Assembly: GCF_046237605.1 (NCBI RefSeq) | Contig: NZ_CP143542.1 | Location: 2,852,001 to 2,916,000 of the forward strand | Direction: 5' to 3' | Origin: Paraperibacillus marinus | GTDB lineage: Bacteria > Bacillota > Bacilli > Bacillales > DSM-1321 | DNA: 64,000 nt | Shown here: one piece after another, positions 23,388 through 32,218 of the stretch | Layout of the letters: each line of letters opens with the position of its first letter | How positions within the stretch are numbered: position 1 is the stretch's first letter | Position numbers and translations under genes: made by a program | Notes under the pieces: generated by a model | What the model was told of the DNA's origin: nothing | The model's input: only the letters and a program-made list of their open reading frames with translations | Databases searched by the model: none

Positions 23388-23905
23388 TAATCCAACAGCC
23401 CTTCCATGGGAAGAATCCTGATGAGTTTTTCTTCGATATCTATTTCCTTCACAATCTCGTCTATATAAGGAATCAGAATCTCTTTCCCGCGTTTTCCCTT
23501 CACAACCCACACATCATTTGCACCAGGCGACAGGACCTCGCGGATTGTGCCGATTTCATCGCCTTCCATCGTGGTGACCGTACAGCCGATGATCTGGTGG
23601 TAATAGTATTCACCTTCCGCAAGCTCGTGCAGCTGATCCTCGGGCACCTTAAGGATGCCGCCCTTAAGCGGTTCTGCCTGGTTCACATTATGAAATTCCT
23701 CAAAGGTCAGCAGGTCGAAGTTTTTATGAACCCTATGAGACTTGACCGTCAATTCAAGCGGCTCGGTATTTTTATCGGAAAAGAAATACAGCTTATTTCC
23801 TGTCTTGTATCTCTCTTCGGCAAAATCCGTCCTCGAGATGACTCTGACTTCCCCTCTGATGCCATGTGTATTTACAATTTTGCCGACATTAAACCATTTC
23901 TCCAT
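23387..23905 (-). CDS. rimM: 16S rRNA processing protein RimM
   Basis: Assists maturation of the 30S head by binding S19. 172 aa from ATG 23905 (MEKWFNVGKIVNTHGIRGEV) after AAAGGTGTGG. The N-terminal RimM domain (GKIVNTHGIRGEVRVIS) and C-terminal PRC-barrel (YYYHQIIGCTV...GEIREVL-like, NDVWVVKGKRGKEILIPYI) are both present. It is coupled to trmD by a 1-base overlap and follows ylqD by 13 bp. Confidence 0.97.
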   Translation of the reverse strand: MEKWFNVGKIVNTHGIRGEVRVISRTDFAEERYKTGNKLYFFSDKNTEPLELTVKSHRVHKNFDLLTFEEFHNVNQAEPLKGGILKVPEDQLHELAEGEYYYHQIIGCTVTTMEGDEIGTIREVLSPGANDVWVVKGKRGKEILIPYIDEIVKEIDIEEKLIRILPMEGLLD

Positions 23906-23918
23906 AGTATCCACACCT

Positions 23919-24305
23919 TTAACGTATTTCAGTGATGATTCCGTCCATGACAACGATGGTCCTTGGACGCACCGCTTCTTCCCAGCTCTGGCCGGTTTCA
24001 ATTGTGACAAGTGCCTGGAATTCCCGCTCCTTCAGTTCGCTGCCGAGGGGCAGGATCTCAAGCTGTTCGAGCTGAAACTCCAGCGTTTTTACCTTTTCCT
24101 GCCTCTTATTAATTTCCTTCTCAAAGTGGGCTTTTAAACTTCCAGGCTGGAACTTTTTCGTTTTTTCCAGTTTTTTCAGTTCAAAGCGCAGCTGGTCACA
24201 CTCTTTTAACAGCTGCAGCCTGTTTTGTTTATATTGTTCAAGGAGCTTATTCTTGCTGGTTTCGGTCAGTACTTGATTTACAGTAACCGTCTGAAGGATG
24301 TTCAA
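23919..24305 (-). CDS. ylqD: YlqD family protein
   Basis: 128 aa from a TTG start at 24305 (TTG AAC ATC CTT) after GGGAGGCGG; there is no ATG alternative near the family N-terminus. The central part (about residues 18-90) is strongly charged and predicted coiled coil (LLEQYKQNRLQLLKECDQLRFELKKLEK), ending in a small conserved block SWEEAVRPRTIVVMDGIITEIR. Function unknown. Position between khpA and rimM is conserved in Bacillus. Confidence 0.85.
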   Translation of the reverse strand: MNILQTVTVNQVLTETSKNKLLEQYKQNRLQLLKECDQLRFELKKLEKTKKFQPGSLKAHFEKEINKRQEKVKTLEFQLEQLEILPLGSELKEREFQALVTIETGQSWEEAVRPRTIVVMDGIITEIR

Positions 24306-24328
24306 TTCCAGCCGCCTCCCAAATTCCC

Positions 24329-24358
24329 TTTATATGTACAGCAGTCACGAGCATGTAA
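24329..24358 (-). promoter_or_regulatory. Candidate promoter for ylqD-rimM-trmD
   Basis: TTACAT (24353-24358) and TATAAA (24329-24334) separated by 18 bp on the minus strand, between the khpA terminator and ylqD. The terminator just upstream makes some promoter here likely. Confidence 0.35.
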
Positions 24359-24401
24359 CAGACAGCTTCAGCTAATGGCCTGCTTTAATTTTTAATATAA
24401 C

Positions 24402-24429
24402 AAAAAAGGAGGGTGTAAGCCCTCCTTTT
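24402..24429 (-). terminator. Rho-independent terminator overlapping the khpA stop
   Basis: A perfect 10-bp stem AAAAGGAGGG/CCCTCCTTTT with a 6-nt loop, then TTG on the minus strand. The stem begins at the khpA stop codon. It separates rpsP-khpA from ylqD-rimM-trmD. Confidence 0.8.
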
Positions 24430-24658
24430 ATTCGGATATCTCCAAATAAATTTTCTTGTGCTGCGAAGATCCTGCTGCATATACCACAGTGCGGATAGCC
24501 TTAGCGACACGCCCATGTTTTCCGATCACCTTTCCCATATCGCTCTTATGGACCGACAGTGAATAGGTGATCCTGCCATCCGCTTCGTTCACTTCAACGC
24601 GTACGTCCTCCGGATGGTCAACAAGAGGCTTTACAATCGTTTGGATTAATTCCTTCAT
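24428..24658 (-). CDS. khpA: KH-domain RNA-binding protein KhpA (YlqC)
   Basis: Small RNA-binding protein that pairs with KhpB (Jag/EloR) in Firmicutes and affects cell elongation. 76 aa: MKELIQTIVKPLVDHPEDVRV. A single KH fold with the RNA-contact loop GKHG in KVIGKHGRVAKAIRTVVYAA. It follows rpsP by about 12 bp and ends at a terminator that overlaps its stop. Confidence 0.93.
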   Translation of the reverse strand: MKELIQTIVKPLVDHPEDVRVEVNEADGRITYSLSVHKSDMGKVIGKHGRVAKAIRTVVYAAGSSQHKKIYLEISE

Positions 24659-24670
24659 TGCAAGCTTGAA

Positions 24671-24943
24671 TTACTTGCTGATCTTGGCATTGTGGAATTT
24701 CTCCAGGATGCCTTGTTTTGAGAATAGGTTGCGAACTGTGTCAGACGGCTTTGCACCATCCTGAAGCCATTTAAGAGCAAGCTCGTCGTTGATGTTGATT
24801 GTAGCTGGTTCAGTTACCGGATTGTATGTTCCGATTGTTTCAATAGAACGTCCGTCACGCGGAGCGCGGGAATCTGCAACTACGATACGATAGAAAGGAG
24901 ATTTTTTAGCTCCCATACGTTTTAAGCGAATTTTTACTGCCAT
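24671..24943 (-). CDS. rpsP: 30S ribosomal protein S16
   Basis: 90 aa from ATG 24943 (MAVKIRLKRMGAKKSPFYR) after GGAGGTG. The conserved core VADSRAPRDGRSIETIGTYNP and LKWLQDGAKPSDTVRNLFS is intact. A near-ideal promoter lies upstream (24982-25010), so it is a transcription start point separate from ffh. Confidence 0.99.
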   Translation of the reverse strand: MAVKIRLKRMGAKKSPFYRIVVADSRAPRDGRSIETIGTYNPVTEPATININDELALKWLQDGAKPSDTVRNLFSKQGILEKFHNAKISK

Positions 24944-24981
24944 TTTATATAGCACCTCCGAATAGTTTCACACAAGATAAT

Positions 24982-25010
24982 ATATTACCAAATACAAAAG
25001 GGCTTGTAAA
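24982..25010 (-). promoter_or_regulatory. SigA-type promoter for rpsP-khpA
   Basis: TTTACA (25005-25010) and TAATAT (24982-24987) separated by exactly 17 bp on the minus strand, in the 94-bp gap between ffh and rpsP. Confidence 0.65.
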
Positions 25011-25037
25011 GGTTTTTTTCTTAACAGGTAAATCCCT

Positions 25038-26378
25038 CTACATAAACGGAAACTTAAAGCCTTTCTTCTTGCCTTTCTGCATGTTGGTCATTTGTTTCAT
25101 CATTTTTTTCATGTCTTCGAATTGCTTGAGCAGCCTGTTGACTTCCTGTATGGAGGTCCCGCTTCCTCTCGCAATTCTTTTTTTCCGACTGGCATTCATC
25201 GTTTCCGGCTGTTCTTTTTCATTCTTGGTCATGGACCGGATGATCGCCTCGACACGTCCAATCTGTTTGTCATCGATGGACACGTTGCTAAGGCCTTTCA
25301 TTTTGCCCGCCCCTGGGAGCATTTTTAATATATCATCCAGCGGGCCCATGGATCTGACCTGGCCAAGCTGTTCAAGAAAGTCGTCAAATGTAAAGCTCAT
25401 GGTCCTCATCTTCTGCTCAAGCTCTTTTGCCTTGTCAGCATCGACATTGGCCTGTGCCTTCTCGATCAGAGTGAGAACATCACCCATGCCTAAAATCCTT
25501 GAGGCCATCCTCTCGGGATGGAAAGTCTCTAGGGCATCCATCTTTTCACCCATACCCACAAACTTGATTGGAGTCTGGGTGACGGCCCTTATGGAAAGGG
25601 CCGCCCCGCCGCGTGTATCTCCATCGAGCTTGGTAAGGACGACACCTGTCAGTCCAAGCTTCTCATTGAAGCTTTGCGCAACATTGACCGCATCCTGACC
25701 TGTCATTGCGTCCACTACGAGGAAGACTTCATGTGGATTCGCAAGCTCCTGGATTTCCTTCAATTCACCCATGAGTTCTTCATCGACATGCAGGCGCCCG
25801 GCTGTATCAATCAGGACGTAATCATTATGATCCTCTTTGGCCTTGGCAATTGCCTGCCTCGCGATTTCCACAGGTGAAACCTGGTCTCCAAGCGAGAACA
25901 CAGGGAAATTAAGCTGTTTTCCCAGCGTCTCCAGCTGCTTGATCGCAGCCGGCCGGTAAATATCGGCCGCCACAAGCAGCGGTTTCCGGTTATACTTCTT
26001 CCGGAGAAGATTTGCCAGCTTCCCGGTTGTAGTCGTTTTACCTGCACCCTGCAGCCCGACCATCATGATGACGGTAGGCGGCCGGCTCGAAACCGCAATC
26101 TTGCTCTGCTCGCCGCCCATCAAGCTGGTAAGCTCTTCCTGGACGACCTTGACAACCTGCTGGCCAGGCGACAGGCTCTTCAGCACTTCCTGCCCCACAG
26201 CCCGCTCGCTCACACGCTTGACGAAATCTTTGACCACTTTAAAGTTAACATCCGCTTCCAGCAAGGCTAGACGCACTTCACGCATCATTTCCTTTACATC
26301 GGCCTCGTTAACCTTTCCTTTGCCCCGAATCTTCTGAAACGTATTCTGCAGTCGGTCGGCTAAACTTTCAAATGCCAT
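25038..26378 (-). CDS. ffh: Signal recognition particle protein Ffh (SRP54)
   Basis: GTPase that with scRNA targets nascent membrane and secreted proteins to FtsY. 446 aa, ATG 26378 after TAGGAGGCGG. N domain, then G domain with GLQGAGKTTTTGKLA (about 107-121), DTAGRLHVDEELM and TKLDGDTRGGAAL; the Met-rich M domain ends in MKQMTNMQKGKKKGFKFPFM. Lies 11 bp after ylxM, which is its usual partner gene. Confidence 0.99.
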   Translation of the reverse strand: MAFESLADRLQNTFQKIRGKGKVNEADVKEMMREVRLALLEADVNFKVVKDFVKRVSERAVGQEVLKSLSPGQQVVKVVQEELTSLMGGEQSKIAVSSRPPTVIMMVGLQGAGKTTTTGKLANLLRKKYNRKPLLVAADIYRPAAIKQLETLGKQLNFPVFSLGDQVSPVEIARQAIAKAKEDHNDYVLIDTAGRLHVDEELMGELKEIQELANPHEVFLVVDAMTGQDAVNVAQSFNEKLGLTGVVLTKLDGDTRGGAALSIRAVTQTPIKFVGMGEKMDALETFHPERMASRILGMGDVLTLIEKAQANVDADKAKELEQKMRTMSFTFDDFLEQLGQVRSMGPLDDILKMLPGAGKMKGLSNVSIDDKQIGRVEAIIRSMTKNEKEQPETMNASRKKRIARGSGTSIQEVNRLLKQFEDMKKMMKQMTNMQKGKKKGFKFPFM

Positions 26379-26389
26379 TATGCCGCCTC

Positions 26390-26722
26390 CTAATCCAGTT
26401 CCTCAAGCGAATCGAGCGCCTGTAACATTTCCCCTTTTGGAGCATTTCCAGCTTCCAGCAGGTTCCGCATGTTTCCAAGTATCACTTTCCGCTCTTGAAA
26501 TTTTTTAAATAACAAAAGCTTTGCCTCATACTCCTCAAGCATCGCTTCTGTGCGCTTAATATTGTCATAGACTGCTTGACGGCTGACTTCATACTCTTCA
26601 GCAATCTCTCCAAGGGAGTAGTCATCCAGATAGTAGAGTGACATATAGCTCTGTTGTTTCTCAGTCAACAGCGAATGATAGAAATCATAGAGATAATTCA
26701 TCCGGGTTGTTTTTTCGAGCAT
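26390..26722 (-). CDS. ylxM: SRP-associated helix-turn-helix protein YlxM
   Basis: 110-aa UPF0122 protein. The central part (about residues 20-60, SLGEIAEEYEVSRQAVYDNIKR) resembles a sigma-70 region 4-type helix-turn-helix. In streptococci YlxM binds the SRP and stimulates it (knowledge from the family); transcription control has also been proposed. ATG 26722 after GGGGAGGG. A promoter lies at 26769-26798. An 893-bp gap separates it from ftsY, which in B. subtilis is adjacent. Confidence 0.93.
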   Translation of the reverse strand: MLEKTTRMNYLYDFYHSLLTEKQQSYMSLYYLDDYSLGEIAEEYEVSRQAVYDNIKRTEAMLEEYEAKLLLFKKFQERKVILGNMRNLLEAGNAPKGEMLQALDSLEELD

Positions 26723-26768
26723 TGGCCAACCCTCCCCTGTGTTAAGTGAAAAGCCTTTACAATTAAAT

Positions 26769-26798
26769 AGTTTACCGTATGGAATAGGCCTGTGTCAA
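26769..26798 (-). promoter_or_regulatory. SigA-type promoter for ylxM-ffh
   Basis: A perfect TTGACA (26793-26798) and TAAACT (26769-26774) separated by 18 bp on the minus strand, about 45 bp upstream of ylxM. Confidence 0.55.
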
Positions 26799-26880
26799 GG
26801 GTGACTGCTGTACAACGGTGACAGCCGCTGAGAAGGTCTGATGTGTCTGAAATCAGGCTCTTTAGGGGAAGTCTTTATGA

Positions 26881-26927
26881 TGAAAAAGGCCGGGCAATGA
26901 AATGCCAGAGGGTTTCATTGACCGGCC
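26881..26927 (-). terminator. Orphan terminator-like hairpin upstream of the ylxM promoter
   Basis: Strong stem with arms GGCCGG and TCAATGAAA pairing to TTTCATTG and CCGGCC (26888-26927), followed on the minus strand by TTTTTC. A separate ftsY terminator exists 650 bp upstream, so this one has no known gene to serve. Confidence 0.65.
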
Positions 26928-27572
26928 AGACAGCTTCACGAAATGCAGGATTTTTATTTCAGCTGGAGCGGTGAAATTGATTTGTTCCCCCAAACCTGGT
27001 GGCATCCTCAATATATTGGCTTTTATTTAACCTTTTGGTTCCAGCATCGAAAAAAGCAACAGGCGTAAGTTATAGAGCAGAATGGGTCAATAGAAATGAA
27101 GGGGATTTTTACAGCGTTTCTCTTTGTTTGAAAACGTTATTTGATGTTTTTGGTCTTTTTCCTGATATTTTATTCACTTTTACACCTTTTCACTTCAAGG
27201 GATGTATCAGCAAAGCGCTGATAGATCTTTACTCGCCGAACTGAGCCTTTTACTATCCGAACCGTCCAACATACTATCCGAAATCAAGATTTACTATCCG
27301 AAGGCAGGGTTTTACTATCCGATCTGACTGATTTACTCGTCATTATCCATTCTGAATGGAACCGCAAGCTGCTTCAAGGTAATTATAATAGAAAACAAAC
27401 ATGATTTTCTACTCGCAACCCATGCATGGAAAGTAACTTAGACATGAGCAGCAGCAAACACAAAAAGGCGGTGGAGCGAAGTAAGGCACTCCAGGAATGC
27501 CAGCAAGATAAATGATGTTATCACCTAGCTGCAGGAAGCTTTATGATCCATACAGCTCCGCCCCTTTTCCAC
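26928..27572. other. Non-coding gap between ftsY and ylxM
   Basis: About 645 bp between two terminators with no credible gene. An 81-codon frame on the plus strand (26999-27244) has no ribosome binding site and no family resemblance. The region contains the 21-bp periodic repeat (27228-27344) and, on the minus strand, a TATAAT at 27382-27387 with a poor -35. An untranslated minus-strand RNA running from there to the hairpin at 26888 is conceivable but unproven. Confidence 0.5.
27228..27344 (+). repeat. 21-bp periodic repeat array 1 (core TTTACTATCCGAA)
   Basis: Six copies of a 13-nt core begin at 27228, 27249, 27270, 27290, 27311 and 27332, that is with 21-bp spacing (one step of 20). Cores read TTTACTCGCCGAA, TTTACTATCCGAA, CATACTATCCGAA, TTTACTATCCGAA, TTTACTATCCGAT and a degenerate TTTACTCGTCATT. 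The 8-nt segments between them are not conserved. The same core with the same spacing occurs on the opposite strand at 46248-46426. Not translated, not palindromic, function unknown. Confidence 0.85.
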
Positions 27573-27576
27573 AGAA

Positions 27577-27606
27577 AAAAGGCCCTGGAAAAATCCCTGG
27601 CCTTTT
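27577..27606 (-). terminator. Rho-independent terminator of smc-ftsY
   Basis: AAAAGGCC/GGCCTTTT arms with inner GGA/TCC pairing, followed on the minus strand by a T-run (CCTTTTTTCTG). It begins 10 bp after the ftsY stop. Confidence 0.8.
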
Positions 27607-27615
27607 CTATTATAT

Positions 27616-28605
27616 TCATTCTTCGCTTTTATCTATTGAGTTGGCGAAGAGGCCGTACACGTATTTTTCAGGATCGAATTCCTGAAGGTCGTCCATTTTC
27701 TCACCAAGACCCACCAGCTTCACAGGAATCTCCAGCTCATTCCGGATCGCAAGGACAATTCCGCCTTTAGCCGTGCCATCGAGTTTAGAGAGCACGATCC
27801 CGGTCACGTTTGTGGCTTCCTTGAAGGTCTTGGCCTGGATAAGGGCATTCTGTCCGGTCGTTGCATCAAGCACAAGCAGTACTTCATGAGGTGCTCCGGG
27901 AACTTCCCTTTCAATGACTTTTTTCACTTTTTCCAGTTCTTTCATAAGGTTTACTTTGTTTTGGAGCCGTCCTGCTGTATCGCATATCAGGATGTCCGCT
28001 TTCCTTGCTTTTGCTGCCTGCAGGGCATCGAACATCACAGCGGCAGGATCGGAGCCTGCGGCCTGCTTGATAACCTCGGCCCCAGCCCGTTCACCCCAGA
28101 CTTCCAGCTGCTCAATGGCTCCGGCACGGAAAGTATCGCCCGCTGCGAGGACGACTCGTTTGCCTTCCTGTTTAAAGCGGTGTGCCAGCTTTCCGATTGT
28201 TGTGGTTTTGCCCACGCCGTTGACACCGACAAATAAAATGACAGTAAGGCTGTCTTCCTGGATCTTAAGCTCAGGTGAAGCAGGGCTGTCTCCCCTGTAG
28301 ATATCCACCAGCTTTTCTGAAATAACCGACTGGACACCTGCGGGGTCCTGTATGTTTTTCCGCTTGACTTCCATTTTCAGTTCTTCAATCAGCATTTCCA
28401 CGGTTTCATAACCAACGTCAGCCGAGAACAGAATTTCCTCAAGCTCTTCGAAAAAGTCTTCATCCACTTTTCTGTAGCGCGCCACCAGGTCATTCACCCT
28501 GCCTGAAAAAGAGTCGCGCGTTTTAGCAAGTCCATCTCTAAATTTGACTGTGACTGTATCGGTCTGCTGGCTAAACTTATCCTTTAATTTTTTGAAGAAA
28601 CTCAT
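27616..28605 (-). CDS. ftsY: Signal recognition particle receptor FtsY
   Basis: Membrane-associated GTPase that receives Ffh-ribosome complexes. 329 aa, ATG 28605 (MSFFKKLKDKFSQQTDTVTVKF) after AGGAAAGGCGTG. It lacks the long acidic A domain of E. coli FtsY, as usual for Bacillus. G domain motifs GVNGVGKTTTIGKLAHR, DTAGRLQNKVNLM and SKLDGTAKGG are complete. It lies 15 bp after smc and ends in its own terminator. Confidence 0.98.
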   Translation of the reverse strand: MSFFKKLKDKFSQQTDTVTVKFRDGLAKTRDSFSGRVNDLVARYRKVDEDFFEELEEILFSADVGYETVEMLIEELKMEVKRKNIQDPAGVQSVISEKLVDIYRGDSPASPELKIQEDSLTVILFVGVNGVGKTTTIGKLAHRFKQEGKRVVLAAGDTFRAGAIEQLEVWGERAGAEVIKQAAGSDPAAVMFDALQAAKARKADILICDTAGRLQNKVNLMKELEKVKKVIEREVPGAPHEVLLVLDATTGQNALIQAKTFKEATNVTGIVLSKLDGTAKGGIVLAIRNELEIPVKLVGLGEKMDDLQEFDPEKYVYGLFANSIDKSEE

Positions 28606-28620
28606 AAGTTCACGCCTTTC

Positions 28621-31600
28621 CTACATTTTTATTAATTCTTTTGTGTCCTGCAGCCTTACCGAGACCATTTTGGATACGCCTGATTCCTGCATGGTCACAC
28701 CATATAGTACATCGGCTCCCTCCATCGTCCCTTTTCTGTGAGTGATGACGATAAATTGAGTTTCGGCACTAAATTGCTTTAAGTACTGGCTGAATCTGTG
28801 TACATTGGCGTCATCAAGAGCCGCTTCTACTTCATCGAGGATACAGAAGGGTACCGGCCTTGCCTTCAGGATGGCAAACAGCAGGGCGATGGCGGTCAAC
28901 GCCCGCTCGCCGCCTGAAAGGAGCCCAAGATTCTGAAGCTTTTTCCCAGGTGGCTGGGCAACAATGTCTACCCCTGTACCAAGGAGGTCATCCGGGCTGG
29001 TCAGCCGCAATTCAGCTCTTCCCCCGCCGAAAAGTGCGGGGAATATTTCCCCAAAGTGTTCTTTTATAGCAGAGAAGGATGTTTGGAAACGCCGTTTCAT
29101 TTCTTCATCCATTTCCCCGATCACCTGATACAGGGTATCCTTGGCTTCCTGGAGATCATTCTTCTGTTCCAGGAGAAATTCATAGCGCTCTGACACTCTT
29201 TCATACTCATCAATGGCGCCCAGGTTGACTGGTTCCAGTTCATCGATGGCCATTTTGATGAGTTTGACTTTCTTTTTCGCTTCATCGGCAGGCAGTGATA
29301 ATGGATGGTTTTCCTTGGCCGCTTCAAAGCTCAGGAAGTATTCCTGCTGCAGGTGGATCAGCTTGTTATCTAGTTCTACATCCAGTCTGTTCAGCTTTAC
29401 CTCTTCATCCTTCAATGCCTCTGTAAGTCCTTTATACTGTCTGGCGAGCTCCCGCAGAAGATCATCAGCTTCTGTCAGGGCTGTATGGAGCCCCTGCCTT
29501 TCTTGGCGGCGTTCGGCAAGAAGCTTGATTGCCTCGTCCTTTTCTAACTGCTTTTGTCTCGAGGCTGCTTCAAGCTGGCTTTCTCCGCTAAAATTGTTCT
29601 CCATTTCGTTTTCCAGCAGGGACAAATCCTCTGCATATTCTGCATATCTTTCCTTGAGCGCCGCATGCTCCTCCATTTGCCTTTGGAATTTGTCACGCTG
29701 GTGCTGAAGCTGCCCTTTTTTTGTGGCAAGCTCAATTTTCAATTCATTCAGTTCTTCGGACAGGGCTTCCCTCGATGTTGCCTGGGTCTGCTTTTGTTCT
29801 GTAAGGCGGGAAATTTCTGCATTTAACTTCTGTATCTCCTGCTCACATGAAGCAAGCGTCTGCTTAATGGTTTTAAGCCTGTCCTGTTTTTCCTGATTTT
29901 CTTCCGCTGCCGACATTTTTTCAAGGTCGTAAACCGAGAGGCGGTCATTTATATTCTTTTCCTGGAACTCCACCTCACGGATTTCTCCTTTGAGGGCCTG
30001 TTCATCAAGGCGCAGACTTTCACCAGCCGAGCGCGCATGCTCAAGTTGTGCTTCGCCTGTCTGTATATCCCTTTTTAACATCTTGACATGTTCTTCAAGC
30101 TTGGTGGTCTTGTCCTCCATGTCAGTAAGCTTTATTTTCAGCTCTTCAAGCTCTCCCTTCCTTGAAAGGAGTGAGGCATTTTTCTGTTTGATGGCTCCTC
30201 CTGTCATGGAACCGCCGGGATTGACTACATCTCCTTCAAGAGTCACAAAACGGTATCTTTGGCCAGTCAGCCTGGCAAGCTCATTGGCGCCTTTTAAGTC
30301 CCGGGTAAGAACGATGGCGCCCAGCAGATTTTCAATAACATCCCGGAATTTAGAATCATAGGAAATAAGGGACGCAGCCGGACCTATAAACGAAGGATGG
30401 CTTTCCATGGTATGAAAGACAGACTGGGGCAGACTCCTCCCCTTGATAACAGTCATAGGCAGGAAGGTCGCCCTTCCGAATGAGTGTCTTTTTAAGAATT
30501 GGATGGCGCTCCGGGCATGTTCTTCATTCTGTACCACGATATGCTGCGCTGACCCGCCCAGGGCAATTTCGACTGCAGCCTGATATTCCCTTGGAACCTG
30601 AATCAGCTCCGCTACCGCACCTTCTATCCCGGACAGCTGAGTGTTTTTTACTTTTAGTACTTCTTTTACGCCCTGGAAGAAACCTGCGTAGTCCTCTTCC
30701 ATTTCTTCGAGCATCTCTTTTCTTGACTTGGCCTGCTGCAGGAATTGAAGCGCCTGATACAGCGTCTTCTCCTGCTTTTGGTAGTTTGTGCGGAGATTTT
30801 CAAGGCTCTGCTGCTGCTTGCGGAACAGATGGATTTCTTCTTCCATCCTTGCCTGCAGGGCCTGGAGCCTCGAGGCAAGCTCTTCCTTTTCTCCATTGAT
30901 GGAAATCCGTTCGAGCAGGTATTTGGAATTTTCTTCGTCAAGCCTTGCACTCTTGGCAGCCTGCTGGTTCAGCTGCTGTTCAATCAGCTGATATTCATTC
31001 CTTGCGGCTGCCTGCCTGTTAAGCCAGTCGATATAATCACTTTTCAGGTCTTCCAGCGTTTCTTCTATATTCACCTTTAACAGGGACAATTCTTCCTGTT
31101 TCAAATTAACATTGGCCTGCAGCTCTTTTGTCGAAGATTCCAGCGTTTCAAGCGCTTTTTTTTCAAGCTCTCTTTCACCTTCAAGCTGGCTGATGCGCAG
31201 CGCGGCTTCCTCCTTGGCCTTCTCAAGCTGAAGCCTGTTTTGTGAAGCATTCTTTTTGCGTTCCTTCAGCACTTCCTTGCGGCCTTCGAGTTTTTCGAGC
31301 TCCTCGCTTGCATGGAGCAGCACATCCTGGAGGCTGTTGATCATTTCATCAAGGGCGGCAATCCGGACTCTGCACTCCGCGACCACTGCTTCTTTTTCCT
31401 GAAGCGCCTTGGATGATTCAAGCTCCATTTTTTTGTGAACTTCGTAGTCATGAGTCAGGCTTTCCCATTTTTCATGAAGGGATTCAATCTCATGGACGGT
31501 CAGGGCAACTTCGAATTCCTTCAGCTCCTCCTTCTTCTGCAGGTATTCCTTTGCAATGGAGGACTGAATCTTAAGCGGTTCAACCTGCCCTTCTAATTCA

Positions 31601-32187
31601 TAAATGATATCCTGCACCCGGTTTAGGTTATCCTGGGTTTCAAACAGCTTGAGTTCCGCTTTCTTTTTCCGGTTCTTATATTTAAGCACCCCGGCGGCCT
31701 CCTCAAAAATAGACCTTCTGTCTTCAGGCTTGCTGCTAAGGATTTCTTCAACCTTCCCCTGGCTGATGATGGAGAAGGCTTCCTTGCCGAGTCCTGAGTC
31801 CATAAACAGATCTATGATATCCTTCAGCCTGCAGGACTGCTTGTTTATAAAAAACTCACTGTCCCCGGAACGGTAAACTCTTCTTGTCACACTGACTTCC
31901 TGGTAATCAAGCGGCAGGAAATGCTTCTCATTGTCAAGTGTCAGCGTCACCTCTGCAAAATTCAGCGGCTTCCGCGAGTCACTGCCTGCAAAGATGATAT
32001 CCTCCATTTTACCGCCGCGGAGCGATCTGGCCGACTGCTCGCCAAGCACCCAGCGGATGGAATCAATGATATTGCTTTTGCCGCTTCCGTTCGGCCCAAC
32101 CACCGCAGTTACACCCGGCACAAAGTCCAGGGCTATCCGTTCAGCGAATGACTTAAAGCCGACTATATCCAATCTTTTGAGGAACAT
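28621..32187 (-). CDS. smc: Chromosome segregation ATPase SMC
   Basis: Condensin subunit that, with ScpA and ScpB, organises and segregates the chromosome. 1188 aa, the family length. N-terminal Walker A GPNGSGKSNIID (about 32-43), two long coiled coils (about 165-495 and 675-1020) around a hinge (about 500-670, GVKEVLKVKNTQLSGIEGAVAEL ... GGSMTGGAIKQ), and a C-terminal head with signature LLSGGERALTAIALLFA and Walker B FCILDEVEAALDD. ATG 32187 after AAGGGGGG, 31 bp after rnc. Confidence 0.99.
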   Translation of the reverse strand: MFLKRLDIVGFKSFAERIALDFVPGVTAVVGPNGSGKSNIIDSIRWVLGEQSARSLRGGKMEDIIFAGSDSRKPLNFAEVTLTLDNEKHFLPLDYQEVSVTRRVYRSGDSEFFINKQSCRLKDIIDLFMDSGLGKEAFSIISQGKVEEILSSKPEDRRSIFEEAAGVLKYKNRKKKAELKLFETQDNLNRVQDIIYELEGQVEPLKIQSSIAKEYLQKKEELKEFEVALTVHEIESLHEKWESLTHDYEVHKKMELESSKALQEKEAVVAECRVRIAALDEMINSLQDVLLHASEELEKLEGRKEVLKERKKNASQNRLQLEKAKEEAALRISQLEGERELEKKALETLESSTKELQANVNLKQEELSLLKVNIEETLEDLKSDYIDWLNRQAAARNEYQLIEQQLNQQAAKSARLDEENSKYLLERISINGEKEELASRLQALQARMEEEIHLFRKQQQSLENLRTNYQKQEKTLYQALQFLQQAKSRKEMLEEMEEDYAGFFQGVKEVLKVKNTQLSGIEGAVAELIQVPREYQAAVEIALGGSAQHIVVQNEEHARSAIQFLKRHSFGRATFLPMTVIKGRSLPQSVFHTMESHPSFIGPAASLISYDSKFRDVIENLLGAIVLTRDLKGANELARLTGQRYRFVTLEGDVVNPGGSMTGGAIKQKNASLLSRKGELEELKIKLTDMEDKTTKLEEHVKMLKRDIQTGEAQLEHARSAGESLRLDEQALKGEIREVEFQEKNINDRLSVYDLEKMSAAEENQEKQDRLKTIKQTLASCEQEIQKLNAEISRLTEQKQTQATSREALSEELNELKIELATKKGQLQHQRDKFQRQMEEHAALKERYAEYAEDLSLLENEMENNFSGESQLEAASRQKQLEKDEAIKLLAERRQERQGLHTALTEADDLLRELARQYKGLTEALKDEEVKLNRLDVELDNKLIHLQQEYFLSFEAAKENHPLSLPADEAKKKVKLIKMAIDELEPVNLGAIDEYERVSERYEFLLEQKNDLQEAKDTLYQVIGEMDEEMKRRFQTSFSAIKEHFGEIFPALFGGGRAELRLTSPDDLLGTGVDIVAQPPGKKLQNLGLLSGGERALTAIALLFAILKARPVPFCILDEVEAALDDANVHRFSQYLKQFSAETQFIVITHRKGTMEGADVLYGVTMQESGVSKMVSVRLQDTKELIKM

Positions 32188-32218
32188 GTCATTCCCCCCT
32201 TATATTTATGTAACGTTC

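Noticed and set aside
26999..27244. 81-codon plus-strand frame between ylxM and ftsY
   Set aside because: No ribosome binding site, no recognisable family, and it runs into the non-coding repeat array.
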